DNA of 64,000 bases from Nymphaea colorata (lineage: Eukaryota; Streptophyta; Magnoliopsida; Nymphaeales; Nymphaeaceae). A program made the translations under genes and the position numbers. Below, one piece after another: positions 10,585 through 23,262 of this stretch; position 1 is the first letter of the stretch, and each line of letters starts with the position of its first letter. The notes under the pieces are model-generated. The model worked only from the letters and a program-made list of their open reading frames with translations. It ran no database searches and was not told the DNA's origin. The DNA lies in contig NC_045142.1 in NCBI RefSeq assembly GCF_008831285.2, forward strand, positions 20,959,354-21,023,353. Reading direction: 5' to 3'.

Positions 10585-11760
10585 GCAGATTTAGGGAAGC
10601 ATGTGTTTTTGAAAACTATGGAGAAAAGAAACATGTGGCCGGAGTATTCCAGGTGTTACCAATGACCGTCAAGGTGGAGAAATGCTGGTCGCATCTACCA
10701 ATTAACATCTTCCAATGGTTAAGGTTTGTCAAATCTCCTAATCCTTGGTTGGGCTTCCACAATTCTTTTTGTCTTTTCGTTGGTCTGAGTAAAATCCAGA
10801 TCTGAATATTACTCTTGAAAACTTTCGATTGCAAATATCTGAAGGACAAAGATAGACAATTTAACCTATTTTCCATGTTGTTTGGTAGCAGAAACACTTA
10901 TAAATCAACTCTAAAGATTGAAGCTTGTACATGAAATAATAGAACTATTGTTTCATAAACCTATTTCAATCTTTGAGGCATTCACAAAGTGTCTTTCCTG
11001 CCAAACAACCCATAAGGAAACCACAATAACTGATGAATAAATACATTCGAAGAAGAGATTTTGGTAGTGGCATTTGAAGGGTTTTTTTATTACTCGTGCC
11101 CTTATAAGCCATGGTGGTTCCTGCTCCAAAAACCATCCATTGACCCGCTAAAATCATGAACACACAAGGGTTCAAAAATGAAAATCTCTCTCTCCGTCTG
11201 TAGTTCATGGGACAGTGGCGCCTGCATTGAGGAGCTACAGGCGCTATGGCATAGCATTTTGATGCCATGGTGCCATCTCATAACATCAGCTGTTATTAAA
11301 AAATTATCGATTATGTTATTGCAACAATGGTTCATGATGCCGTGATGCCATTTAATAACATCATCCAGTAGAACTATATATATATATATAATCCTCTGAC
11401 CATGTTGAAATCCATCATCACAACTGCATTTGCATCAGATGAATGTGATTAAACACATCGCCTGATACATTTTATCGAGTGATGTACTGTGACAGGTAAG
11501 AGGATTTTCCTTTCAAACCCAGACTATGAAATCCACAAATTTATATATGAGAGTACTTACACGTCCTGATGACTAGCATTCTTCCTTGATAACAGTAATT
11601 GGCAGGTTCTACTTGGTGACTAATAATATTTTACATGAACAAAGTCATGCTTTGGGTGTTTTTCATCCTCTCTCAAGAGTGCAAAAGGTTCCGTGTTTGG
11701 GTTAAGCTACAAGTTTTTCTTCACATGCATGACCCATAAATGTTATTAATAGACAAATTT
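10585..11760 (-). repeat. Orphan upstream module of a CDR1-like copy
   Basis: This matches the region upstream of the 46.9-kb copy in the same orientation: GAGAAAAGAAACATGTGGCC, ATCTTCCAATGGTTAAG, CTTCCACAATT, then GAAGAAGAGATT and AAAATGAAAATCTCTCTC. The TATA area is degenerate (TATTTGTAA) and no protease sequence follows on the left, so the gene part is gone. The last part (about 11560-11760) also matches 41225-41460, landmarks GGTGACTAATAATATTTTA and CACATGCATG.CCCATAA. Confidence 0.75.
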
Positions 11761-12099
11761 AGGGTGGTGACGAATCCTCCCCTAGCCATATATGGTGTGT
11801 TTGATTGCCTTGGTGTAAAGCATCTCACGATGCCCTACCTTGTTTGTATATACATCGCTCAACAGAGCATCATGTGACCCTCCTTCTCTGCCGCGTGCAC
11901 CCAGCACAAAGAAAGCTCATGGTTTTGGGGGGTTGCCGATAAAGCCGGCGGTCCCGTGTTTGAATGGAGAGATATGCTAAGAGACACTCCAACCATCTCA
12001 AACAGCCTCCCCACAATTCAATGCACTTTTGGTGACTTGTAAGTGGTCCAAAAAAGTAGAGCTGTGCAAATGGTTAAAGATTGAACTCACCCTCAGCTT
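11761..12099. other. Spacer between orphan module and copy C
   Basis: No coding similarity identified. It contains the point where copy C loses similarity to the family (about 12100). Confidence 0.4.
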
Positions 12100-12533
12100 A
12101 TAAGCTGGTGGAGAAGCTTTGACCGTTGTAGGTGGACGATTGAAGTGTATCAAACATAGATGGTGTTTGGCTGAAGTAGGGGTCACAAGGGCAGCACATC
12201 ATCCGTATGATGTCAATACCTGTGTCCATGATGGCCCAGTAGAGGCAAGGGAGAGTTTCATGAGAAACTTTCTGGGGCCAGGCATCATGGGGCTGGAGAT
12301 CATGCTGGTGATATTGGCAAACCATGAAGCAATTTGGCAGAAGCGCAACATGGAAAGGGAGCCGCTAGCTCGGTTCGTTGAGCTAGAGTGGATGAAGGGT
12401 GCTAGAGAGGTGAGAGAGATGAATCTCAATGAATGAGGTCTACGGAGAAGCCCAGGAATTTGGAAGTGAAGATGGTGGTAGGGTTACACACTACAAGTAG
12501 GAGGAATGTTAAGGTGGAGAAGAATGCAGCCAA
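12100..12533 (-). pseudogene. CDR1-like aspartic protease, N-terminal fragment (copy C)
   Basis: Minus-strand N-terminal piece. The start codon is TTG (12533-12531) where the others have ATG. The signal peptide (LAAFFSTLTFLLLVV) is followed by TIFTSKFLGFSVDLIH, then TGA where copy B has CGA (Arg of HRDS). Further on ANITSMISSPMMPGPRKFLM and YWAIMDTGIDIIRMMCCPCD can be read with a frame change. The first catalytic motif is DTGID, so the Asp is kept. MFDTLQSSTYN follows and similarity ends at about 12100. Start lost, stop and frameshift, no C-terminal lobe: a pseudogene fragment. Confidence 0.85.
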
Positions 12534-13185
12534 GGTGAGCGCTAAAAAGGTGGCTGTATTATAGAGAAATGGGTTGATATTTATAATGCAAGCCATAGTT
12601 ATCGTCAACCATTTTTGTGTCTTTTCATTGCACTCAGTAAAATCAAGATATGAATATTAGTCTTAAAGACTTTCAATCACAATTATTTGAAGGCTTTCAA
12701 TCACAAATACATGAAGGAAGGACATATGCACTTTAACGAATGCCCTAAGGTGACCGTAATAGCTGGTGAATACGTTGGAAGAAGAGATTGTCATAGTGGT
12801 GTTTGAATTTTTTTTTATCAATGTTGCCTTTGTAAGGCAGGGTTGTTCCTGCTAGAAAAGCCATCCATTGACCTCCTTATACCATGAACCTTGAACTGTT
12901 TGAAATTGAAAATCTCTCTCCCACACACACCCTCTCTCTATACATATGTACATAGATGTCTTTCCACCACAGGATATCATGGGCTCTCATTTCCTGATAG
13001 TTCATCGGGCAGAGGCTCATGCACTGAGGGTTTGCAGGTATGCTATGCCCATATCATTATGTGCCTTTTTTATATTTTTATATATAGAGAGAAAAATTAG
13101 ATAGTGACTATGATTATTCAAAGTCACTCTCCTCGCTCATGAGGACTGTTTGATCGATTATAATGAATGGACGAGAAAACTAAAG
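12534..13185 (-). promoter_or_regulatory. Upstream region of copy C
   Basis: Homologous to 46858-47640. The TATA element reads TTATAAATAT on the minus strand (about 12588-12597). Conserved blocks include AGGTGACCG.AATA, GAAGAAGAGATTGTC and GTTCATCGGGCAGAGG..CATG. The similarity stops near 13185, where the copia remnant begins, so the element probably inserted here. Confidence 0.7.
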
Positions 13186-13600
13186 AGAACGCCTTCTTCT
13201 TATTGCAAAGCTGGCTTGTTTGTAGAATTCACTGACAGGTTTTCTGGCAGAACGCATCCTCATTATTACAAAGCCAAGCAAATTTCTGGTGTCGATGGTC
13301 TTTTTCTCCCTTGCGATGGAGTCTTTTTATTTCTTTCTTGTAAATGTTTCTTTTTGCCCCTGTCTCCCCTAATCTTGTAAATGCCATCTATTAGTGAGTA
13401 CCTTGGTACTTCTAAAGCGATTTGGGATGAAATGGATATTTATATACCACTGACTTCAGATCTCACTAAGGCCAAACAGCAACATGAACAGGATAGCATC
13501 TTTGAAATTCTAGCCGGACTACCTAATGATTCTGAGTAGCAATGTAGTCAAATACTTATGGCTCACGAGCTACCTTCTCTAGCTTCTGTTTTTTCCTTGC
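13186..13600 (+). pseudogene. Ty1-copia element, 5' part and gag N-terminal debris
   Basis: A gag-like frame starts at the ATG at 13381 (MPSISEYLGTSKAIWDEMD) and continues with EQDSIFEILAGLPNDSE, a stop (TAG near 13537) and QILMAHELPSLASVFSLL. This corresponds to the conserved copia gag helices F..LAGL and ILG..PLPSL, with part of the middle deleted. No LTR was found at this end. Confidence 0.65.
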
Positions 13601-13606
13601 TTATGC

Positions 13607-13972
13607 ATGAAGGGTCGGTGTAAGGCTATGGGTATGCTGGCTGATCGTTGTCAAGAGACACATAATGAAGACAAAATGGCCTTTACAACAAGCAATAGTG
13701 CCCACGTCACCAACAGTGAGAGGTCTTTTAAACACAAACATGAGAACTCTAGAAAAGTTAAATGTACTCATTGCAAGAGGAATGGTCATTCTCGAGACTC
13801 TTGCTGGTTCCTTCATGGGAAACTAGACAAAAGGCAGAATTTAGTCTATAGAAGCATGGGTTGCAGTCAAGACAAAAGGGACAGCAACTCTAATCAAGTG
13901 AATCCGGCCATCTCCTCATTGGAAAACCAAATCAAGCTAGATAATGTCATTTTTCAGGATCAGATGACTTAG
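13607..13972 (+). pseudogene. Ty1-copia gag C-terminal part with zinc knuckle
   Basis: Contains one CCHC zinc knuckle, CTHCKRNGHSRDSC (about 13763-13804), the nucleocapsid RNA-binding motif of gag. The piece is in a different frame from the upstream gag debris. At its end the frame reads NVIFQDQMT, a TAG stop (13970-13972) and then IGEGQLVNGLYQI, which is just before the integrase. The protease with its DSGA motif, normally between knuckle and integrase, is absent, so an internal deletion has occurred. Confidence 0.75.
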
Positions 13973-13975
13973 AAG

Positions 13976-15127
13976 ATGATTGGTGAAGGACAACTTGTCA
14001 ATGGACTCTATCAAATAAGAACCATGAATCATGCACTGAATGTAAATCATGTCAATGATGGAAATATCTGGCATCAAAGAATGGGTCATCCATCTTCTAG
14101 AGTTTTAGACTACTTATTTCCTAATCTGTGCTTCAATTGTAGAGAGTGTGGAATATGCAAATTTGCTAGAATGACTAGACCTAAATTTACTTTATTTGAT
14201 TCCATTAGCCAAACACCATTTGATTTGATACACTCTTATGTTTGGGGCCATGTGCCTATTGATTCTATGGATAGATTTCATTACTATATGTTGTTTATTG
14301 ATGTTTTTTCTAAGTCTAAATGGGTCTATTTTATGAAAAATAAGTCTGAAGTACTCTCTCACTTTTAAACCTTTTATAAAATGATTGAAACTCAATATGC
14401 ATTAAAAATTAAAGGTTTTAGATCCGACAATGGCACTGAGTATAAATATCATGATTTCAAATCTTTCCTTGGTGAACATGGTATGAGACATGAGACATCT
14501 TGTGTAGATACACCTCAACAAAATGGTGTATTTGAAAGGAAAAACGGACATTTACTCGAAGTCGCTAGAAGTTTCTTATTTCAAATGAATGTACCAAAAA
14601 CTTATTGGAAATATGCCATTTCAACAGCATGCTATGCTATTAATAGCACTCCAAGCAAATCTTTGAACTACCTCAGTCCTATCAAGTGTCCCACAGGAAC
14701 TCAACCAAAGCCTGATCATCTTCGGGTGTTTGGGTGTATAGCTTACGTGTGGCAACACCCATCAAAAAGAGACAAGTTGAGTCCATGGTCTATTAAATGC
14801 ATTTTTATGGGTTACGATTCGCAAAGCAAAGGGTACGTATGCTACAACCCTGTCTCTAGAAAAAATTTCATTTCTAGAGATGTGCCTTTCAATGAATCTC
14901 TCTCTTACTTTAACACCAATCTTGATAGCCAGAATCAGAGGGAGCCTACTAATCCCACATTGCATGATTATGATGACTTGGATAGAACTGTGGCTGATGT
15001 ACATGGAGCTAATAATGAGACTCATTCTGAGAATGAGTGCCCCACAAATGATCATGAACTTGCAACAACTACTGAAGATGTAGAGAACAACCCAACACTT
15101 ATCAGAGGATCAGAAAGGATTAGGTGA
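13976..15127 (+). pseudogene. Ty1-copia integrase
   Basis: GAG-pre-integrase and integrase core in the same frame as the preceding gag piece. The HHCC zinc domain reads WHQRMGHPS..CRECGICKFAR. The catalytic D,D,E residues are in part lost. The first, normally HSDVWGP, is HSYVWGH (Asp to Tyr, codon 14237-14239). The second (RSDNGTEY) and the Glu (QQNGVFERKN) are kept. A TAA stop interrupts at 14366-14368. The C-terminal GKKR-like region (RVFGCIAYVW, KCIFMGYDSQSKGYVCYNP) is present. Catalytically dead by both changes. Confidence 0.85.
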
Positions 15128-16020
15128 TCTCCTTCACACCTAGTTGATTATGAAACCTACCCAATCAGCAACTATGTGTCGTACAATCAAATTTCTGACT
15201 ACCATGCCTAGTTTATTAGAAAACTTGATAGCATTCAGGAGCCCAAGTCATTTCAAGAGGCTCAAGGTGATCTTAATTGGAGGAAGGCTATGAACAAAGA
15301 GCTAGAAGCTCTAAGGCGAAACAAAACTTGGGAAGTTGTCATTCCTCCAAAGAACACAAGCATAGTGGGGTGCAAAAGCGATCGCACCTTGGACAGATAC
15401 AAGGCTCATCTAGTGGCTAAGGGGTTCACGTGGACAAAAGGGTTGGATTATGAAGAAACATTTGCGCCTATCGCAAGGATGAACACATTCAGAATATTTC
15501 TCTCTATTGCTTGCAACTTGAATTGGAGTCTTCATCATCTAGATGTCAAAAACACCTTTTTACAAGGAAAACTCAATGAAGAAATTTATGTCTTTACCTC
15601 CCAGTCATCCAGATGAAAGGAAAGGAAGAGTTTGCAAATTAAATAAAGCCATATATGGCTTGAAACAATCTCCTAGAGCTTGGTACATAAAGTTGAGTCA
15701 GGCATTAGAAAAAATAGGGTACCACAAATGTCACACAGACAATAGTTTATTTGTTAAAAAACTTGGAGAGAACATCATTGTGGTTCTAATTTACATGGAT
15801 GACATAGTCGTGGCTGGAAACGATGCAAAAGACATTCAAATTTTGAAAGACTATTTGAAAAAAACCTTCAACATAAAGGATTTGGGAAAACTCAAATACT
15901 TTATTGGCATTGAAAGTTGCTCAATCTCATAAAGGTATCTTGCTATGTCAAAGAAAGTATGCATTAGATATAACAAAAACATTGGTTTCTCTTGCTCATG
16001 GATGTAGGCTGCAAAGCCGA
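15128..16020 (+). pseudogene. Ty1-copia reverse transcriptase, truncated
   Basis: The frame at 15290-15616 has MNKELEALRRNKTWEVV, LVAKGFTW..GLDYEETFAP and LHHLDVKNTFLQGKLNEEIY, the canonical start of copia RT. A frameshift at about 15590 leads into PHPDERKGRVCKLNKAIYGL, QSPRAWY and the active site YMDDIVV (15792-15803), then LGKLKYFIGIE. Another frameshift near 15910 continues as VAQSHKGILLCQRKYALDIT to about 16000. RNase H and the 3' LTR are missing. The substrate was element RNA; nothing functional remains. Confidence 0.85.
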
Positions 16021-18901
16021 ACCACGTAAAACTGGTGCAGCCTCTTTTCTCTCTATCATCTTCTTCTTTGATTAAATCTCAGTCTATCAATATAAATCTG
16101 AAAATTTACATGGATAAAAATGACAGATTCAGATTAGACATCCCTACCAAGTCTGAATTAAGAAATATATTTATAAAAGAATGAATCGTTAAAATTTACT
16201 TGTTTCCACCATTATTTCCTCCTGTTCTACTTCAAACTTCCCAACCATGGAAAAATGATGTATTTGATGTAATCCAAGAAAGGGTTTCCTTCAACAATGT
16301 TGTGTGGACAGTAAGCTTCTTGATTTCCACATTAACTTCTTTCTACAAGATCAAAGAATACATCAGTTTTCGGCATAAAGAAGCTAACCAGCCTCAATAG
16401 ACAGGACAAGCTTCTACCAGTGGAAGAAACTAATCCAGTATGCACCTTAGAAAGGACAAGTTTCTGTGAATCGATCATGCCCACCAAGTCTAGATCCTGA
16501 TTAACCCTCTGCTCCTTCCTGACGTCCACATCTACAGTGCCTGATAGGACCATAACTAGTTCAGATTTGATGAGATGACTCAGATGTTCTCTAGAAGAGA
16601 AATTATCTCATGAACAACTAAGTCAATACCATCTTCATGCCATCAAGGGACGAAATGCAAGTTCCTACTAAAAGTGACTTGATACTAATGAAACTACAAG
16701 AAAAGGAGGAAATTCGGAAATCCAAACTGTTACAGTCTTAAGGTATTAGAAGCAAAGTAGTTTACAAAACAAATCATGAGAATATATATTGTTACATTAA
16801 AGAGAGGCAGCTCTTTGCAAGTGCACCATGTCTCAAACAGCAACTATGTGTTTCAACAACTGTACTAAGTAGATTACACCTGTGACATGTACCTTGTTTC
16901 CAATAGCTATAGGTGTGCCATCAGTCTTAAGAATAAAAATTATAATTTCACCACTACATTCTACTTGTTGAGTGCATTGGCCACCTGTAACAACATTCTA
17001 GAAATAAGATCAGCATTAACCCAATAGAAGATATACCAAGATAAGATCGACAGAAAGGATTAAGTAGGCCAAGTAAGGTTACTAAAAACAGCAAGAAGGC
17101 AATGGGCAGTATAAAAGCTATAAGCCCAACAGATCTTTGACGCTCCATGAGCAGCAATTAGGGCAAATACATTGGCAAAGAGGAATTCTTACATCCATAG
17201 TAGTGCTACATAGTAATAAGACTATGAATAGTCATCTTAGCCATGTGTTGCAGGAGGAAAGTCTTGAAGTTGTTCAGTACAAGGTGCATATCAAAAAGTA
17301 CAAAGTCATAAAATTCTAAATAAATAAGTAGATTGCATTGATTTTCAAATAAATATGTTAATTCATACAAAGTATGTGGAATGGATCAAAGAGAGTGGGT
17401 CTTACAAAAGCTTTGAATGCTCGACGATGTGAAACCATCTCATATATAGAGAAATCTGCAAAACCATATCCAAAGCTTATATTAAAAAAATTAGTACAAT
17501 TATCATATAAAGGTATTGGCCATCATGGAAAACACAGGAGAGAGAGGAGAGACCAAATATGAGATTCGAAACCATATTGAAAGGCTTATTATAGATTGCC
17601 AGAGAGTGTTATAAGATTATATAGGTTAACCACAATCTACTACAGCCTTTTTTGAGGACCCAAAGGAATTAATCAACAAAAGGTATCCAAAACACAACGA
17701 GCAGAAGCTATGCTTAGAAAACATGCTTGAAATGTAGAATGATTTGTAAATTGCACCTACTAAAAACACTTGATATTTTCTTTGACTTAGCTATAACTTA
17801 CAAGACACACTATTGGAAAAGTGACTCGTGAAACCATTGTAGATTAAATAGAAAGATGGTAGAGACATTATGGAGTATGACCACCATAACATACACAAGA
17901 TAGCATGTGTATAAAAATATAAATAAACGTGCATTAAAAGATAGATATAAATACGTAGATAAATAGCTATGTGTATACATAAATAAATAGAGAACTAAAG
18001 TCAGTATCACTTCAAATAATATGTCACCTTTTGACTCTTTAACAACTTTGAAGAAACCAAATGTCAAATTAGGACTCGTGTGTAAAAAAAAAAGTGTAGC
18101 AATGCTGCTAAACTACCATAGTCTCAAATAACATTTCGGAGTTTTAAACGGCAAGGTTTTTCTTGGGTATAAAATGGCAACCTTAAAGAAAAGGGAAAAA
18201 TATAGTAAATTTTCAAAAAATTAAGAAAACAAAAAATAAGAAAGATAAAATAAATGAGAAACTAATAACACAAACATAAAAAGATAAGTAGATTTGCAAC
18301 AAATAAAAAATGGAAAATGAAAAAAAACGTTTGGCATTGAAAAAAATGCAAAAAGAAAAAAACATTTTGTTTTAACGTTTTTTTTTTTAAAAAGCACATG
18401 TTTTTTAAAAAAAACACGTTTTTTTAGTTTTAAACGACAACTTAATTTATCATGTTCTTTGTGACACTGCAAACTACCTTACATGTATCCACACCCTTAC
18501 CTACTGCTCTTTCAAGATAATCCAGGATGCCCTCTATTGTTACTTGCAACACCACCTTTCAAATCAAATAGAACTTCAACATCATATTCGAAAAGAATTA
18601 ACATTGCATTATTATGAGAACAATTTCACACAGAAGAAACCTCAAAATGATCAAATGTGGTCAGACTAAGAGAAATGATAATGAAAGATATACAAAATGT
18701 GTCATTTCTAAGATTCCAACATTTAGATCCACAAGAGGGTGGGGGGAGGGGGGAGAGAGCTAAACCTACAATAACCACGAACACACAATTATGACGAAAT
18801 AAAACCCCATTGTACTTATAGGTGACAAAAGTCTAGAACTTTTGTTCCTATAATAAACAATTCATTTCTAAGTGATGGATTATATTCATGGCTGGACTTG
18901 C
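16021..18901. other. AT-rich spacer with one unplaced open frame
   Basis: No family recognised. The minus-strand frame at 16332-16553 (about 73 codons, containing VRKEQRVNQDLDLVG and MPKTDVFFDLVERS) is free of low complexity and might be a displaced exon, but I cannot assign it. The part at 18140-18440 is very A/T-rich, with GTTTTAAACG(G/A)CAA at both ends in direct orientation. Confidence 0.35.
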
Positions 18902-21900
18902 TGTTAGAACCTCAAATTTTTCAACACCAGAATTGAAGCAATGTCAAAATTTTACAAAAAAATATGAAAAAATGCAATTTCAAAGCAAATTTTCAATCTA
19001 AAGAACAATTTAAATTCAAATCAAGAATTTGACTCGTGACACGAATCCTAACGTAGCATTATGAGTCCAAACTGGATTCGAATTAGAATTTGAAATCTCA
19101 ATCAAATTACAAATGTCATTTGAAATCCATATCCGATTGCAAAATCCAAATTTTGATTTAAATATGAGAATTAGATCTAATTCGGTCTAGAATGCTATGT
19201 GGGATCCATGTGTAGCACCACCTAGCTCATGTGGTCAAAAGCCCCCAAGGGGTTACGCACTTCTCCTTTTCAAAAATATCTCCTCAGAGTTACTTTAATC
19301 AGTCAAAGTACAATTTAGCTCAATCAAGATCTTTCCTAACTCAAATTCATCAAATTATCTCAATCAAATCAATATCAGCTTGCAGAGATGAGCTTTAACT
19401 TTGGTTATTTGGTCAAATTTGACTAATTTAGACAATTGTGCCCTTCTATGATCAAGTTGAGATTTCAAAACTTAAATTGGGATTTTATGAAAGGAAAATA
19501 TACATTTTAATTTGTCAAATATATAAATCAAAAAATTGAAATTCAATATTTAAAACCATTTTTTTTATCCAATTGACATCCATTTTCAATCAAATTATGG
19601 ATGAAAATACCTTTCTAAGCCAAATTTAATAAAATTTTCAAAATTTATTCAAATTTAAATTCAATTGTTATAATTCGATAACATTTAGAGCTTAGTATTT
19701 TTGAGGTCTTCATCAAATTGCTGCAGCAATGAGCTAGAAGGAAAAGCCGAGGAGAAGAAAAAATTCATCCAAGCCCTCTTCCTTCTCTCTCATTTCCTTC
19801 TTCACCTTCCCCTATTCTCTTTATCGATTTTGTCAAGTTAGGTTGCTTAAGTAAACCCTTACTTAGGATTTTCATGGTGAGAAGCTCTCTCTTTCCCACT
19901 GAAAATTCCAGCAAGTAAGCCATCCTTCTTCTTGTTTTGCTATGCTTGAATCCACATCCTTCTTCTTGCTTTGCTAAGCTTGAATCCAAGTTTGGATTCT
20001 TGCTTAGGATTGCTTGAATTAGAAAACAAGCAACGAGGAAGATCAAGCATGAAGACCGACCATAAAGTAGGTAATTCCAATCCATTTTTCTTCTATTTCA
20101 GTTTCTTGCTATTTATTTTTAATTCCAGCACTCGTGGGAAGGATTTATTTTCATATTTTTCATGGTTGGGAATGACGTCCAGCTAAAGAAAAAGCCACGA
20201 ATCAAATGTATATATTAACGCATGATGCATGCATGAACCGGTTTTTCCAAAAAATAAACCTACGAATTAAGTTTTGAAAAAGACCTCAAGGCCATGACCC
20301 TTTCTAAATCCATTTTGAACTCCCTACCATCAGTGATTTCCACACGAGAAAGAGGTTTGCTATAATATATATAATATAAATGCCAATTATGGACAGACAT
20401 ATTCTCATAAATATGATCCACCTTTGCATGGCGAAATTAAAGATGAACCAACTTGAGTGTTCTCTTGTTTCCTTTCATTTAAAAGTCATTTTAATTTGTG
20501 TTTTTTTTTATTTTAATTGATCAAGGGCGGTAGAGGGGATTAGAAATTAGTTTTCAATCTCCCTACGTAAAGAAACTCAACCATTAATCATCATGATTCA
20601 TAGGCCATGTGATCCCTCGTTAAAATTTTCATTTGGAGGGATAATGTGTGCATATATATATGTATATACATATATATATTGTAATATATGTGCACGTCTG
20701 ATCTCTTGATTAAGGGTCTTGCTTTTCTTTTAAAATCAAGTTGAAACATGTTTTCAAGTTGATTTTAAGAAAAGAAGATCATTCTGTTGATTTTCATAGT
20801 GCGAAGGTATGAAATCGCTTTCATTTCATCTTAAAGTTTTGCTTAATTCCCACAACTCATACATAAAGTGTATGTAATTTGCTGAAATTAGATCATACTT
20901 TACAAGGGTTGGTTTAGAAATTTTAAAGTTTACATGCTTGACATGCTAATGTTCAGCCACAAAGTGGCTATGTCTTGTAGAACAATAAAAAGTTTTAATC
21001 CTATCTAATCGGCTCTCTAAATTGCCTTTTAGAAATTGTTGATTTCATTTATCAATTTTCAAACTTACATTAAATTGACTATGTTTCAAGAACAATGTAA
21101 GATCATACTTAAGACCCTAATCTTTGTATCCCCTAAAGAACAAGATCAAAAGTGTTTTAATAGTCAAAGAAATGGATGGTTTTTTTAGCACAAGAATTTG
21201 GAATTTAGCTTGATTTTGGGGAGAAAGAAAAGTTATTAGAATTCCATGACATGAATGAGAGCATGTGACACATGCTTTTTGCCGATTTGGATGTTTAGTT
21301 CACATAGAGTCAAACTGAATTTCATCATTTTCTAATAGTCAAACACTCTTATAATAAATATTTAATTTTAAATAATTTAAATTGGAAGAAAAATCAGATT
21401 TTTATGGAAATTTTGAGGAAAATGGATAATAGCCACGTTTCTCCAATATTTAAAAGGTGGATTTCATCTTCATTTGCCTAAATTTTAATTTTTTTGAGAT
21501 TGTCATCCATGACACAAGTTTATAGACTGCTTCTCTAACACTTGTGCTTGAGAATATGATAAGCACATTTAAAAAAAGTCCTACATTTTAATTAAAATCA
21601 ACCTTTAAGTGTATATTGTATGATGTGTGATTTCATATGAATAGATTTTGAGAGATTATGAGAGAGGGGAGCATGAATGTTCCAAATGAATGAACTTTGA
21701 GAGATTATGAGAGAGTGAAGAATGTATGTCTCATATAATTTCGCTTCGTATTTCGCATGTTCACACTCACTCAAAGTCAATAGCATCACATGCATCTTCT
21801 CAAGAAATTAAGCGATTTAAATTTGAGTTGTGAAAAAATGGTGACCATGTCATATTGCAACAAGAATTTGGGAACTTCACTTAACTTTCAAAGAAAACAC

Positions 21901-22577
21901 AAGCAGTGCATTAATAATCTTGGCCAAAATATGTTTAGAAAACAACACGTTTTGTAATAATTTGAAACTTATGTTTCATCACAAGAATGAACCCTACCTA
22001 ACCAAAACCCAAGTTTCTAATATTTTATACCAAATAACACGATTTGGCAAAAGAAAAATTTTCTTGCTAAGGTTACTTAGCCATTTTCCAAAAAATTGAT
22101 CATAAGATGTTCACAATTTCAATCCAAAAATCATCTTCAGTTCACAACAAAAAACTTAATTTCAATCTTCAAAATCCCCAATTAAAACTATTTTCAAGAA
22201 TCATGGATTTCAAAACAAATGCCACAACAAAGGTTTTCAAATCAACTTGAAAACCCTCCAATCTTCAAATAACATACAAAAAAAGAAATCATTTTCCAAG
22301 GAATCTATTTTCGAATACAAGTTCAAATCACTTATTCAAGATTAACTTTGATTCTTGAATCCAAAACCTCAATGCACACGCATATAAGATTTTGCATCAA
22401 TAACTTGTACATGGTCCAAATAATCCTTAGTCCTTGGTCTAATTTCCCCCTGTTAAAAGCGGCAGAAACGGTTGGACCTCGTACTGACGGGCAAATCCCT
22501 TTCTCATGAATTTTTTTTCAAAATTAATGAAAAAAAATTGCTGATTGTGCATTCAACGCCCTCGAGGATGGGGTAGG
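18902..22577 (+). mobile_element. Long gypsy LTR (Tat/Ogre-like family), copy 1
   Basis: Starts TGTTAGAACCTCAAATTTTT and follows the LTR at 55091 over almost its whole length. Landmarks are GAATTGAAGCAATGT, GTGGTCAA.AGCCCCCA, GGAA.GA.GTCCAGCTAA, CATGATTCATAGGCCATG and GAGAGATTATGAGAGAGTGA. The last part, GTTGGACCTCGTACTGACGG, is conserved in all copies. It is about 3.7 kb, roughly 1.1 kb longer than copy 2, the main difference lying in 19.3-20.1 kb. Its very end and the primer-binding site are removed by a small deletion at about 22577. Confidence 0.8.
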
Positions 22578-23008
22578 GGCCCATCATCGTCTCTCTAACA
22601 TTTATTGGATCATATACAAGTTGTGTGGGATATCAATTGCACAGAACTTTCATGCATACCAGCATCATGTAGTAAACATTGAGGATATTCCATGAACCCC
22701 CTTTTACTTCAATTTGTCATACCATCCTCAATTTAGGAGTTGTATGAAGCCCATGTATGCTCTCAAATCTTCAAATCTATCACTTAGGAATGTATGAAAT
22801 AGCGCCATCTATTTTGCATCTCCTCATGAGTTTTCTTTTAAAAAAAAAAACAAATCCTTGCCTACATCATATCTCAGTCATTCAGTTGTCGAGGTAATTC
22901 AAGGACATTAGTCTATGATATAGCCTTATAACTGGACCACCCAATTGGACTAAGAAGTCCCCTCATTAGTACCAAAACGGACAATAGTCCTAATATATCG
23001 ATGGGTGA
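22578..23008 (+). mobile_element. Leader of the first gypsy element
   Basis: Matches 57695-58127 downstream of the second LTR: GCATCATGTAGT..ACATTGAGGA, CTCAATTTAGG..TTGTATG, CTGGACCACCCAATTGGACT and ATAGTCC.A.TATAT.GATGGGTG. The similarity stops exactly where a copia LTR begins (23009), so the gypsy internal region was interrupted here and its coding part is not in the neighbouring sequence. Confidence 0.8.
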
Positions 23009-23250
23009 TGTTGAAGGTTTTCTGTATTCGGGTTTGGGTCTGGACCCGATCCAGTGAGCTATGGTATGGGGATTACTTATATAATTGTAAACCCTAATAT
23101 TAAGAGTTAATGAAGTTTTAAGAGACAAAGTGTCTGGCAGCTAGTGGGCACCAGACCTCCTCACCCGTGGTTTTTTCTCCCTCTCGTTGAGGGTTTTCCA
23201 CGTTACATCCATGTTCGATCTTTATTTCTCGTGTTTCTACTATTCCAACA
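23009..23250 (+). mobile_element. Ty1-copia 5' LTR
   Basis: About 242 bp, TGTTGAAGG...TATTCCAACA. It is followed at once by a primer-binding site. It shares GTGTCTGGCAGCTAGTGGGC, ACCAGACCTCCT and GTTGAGGGTTTT.CCACGTT with the minus-strand LTR at 28.3-28.5 kb, so both belong to one family. Confidence 0.8.
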
Positions 23251-23262
23251 TGGTATTAGAGC
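23251..23262 (+). promoter_or_regulatory. Primer-binding site (initiator tRNA-Met type)
   Basis: TGGTATTAGAGC immediately follows the LTR. It differs by one base from the common TGGTATCAGAGC complementary to the 3' end of initiator tRNA-Met, which primes minus-strand DNA synthesis in many copia elements. Confidence 0.8.

Noticed and set aside
18140-18440. A/T-rich block with GTTTTAAACG(G/A)CAA at both ends as a possible MITE
   Set aside because: The end motifs are direct, not inverted, and no target duplication is visible.
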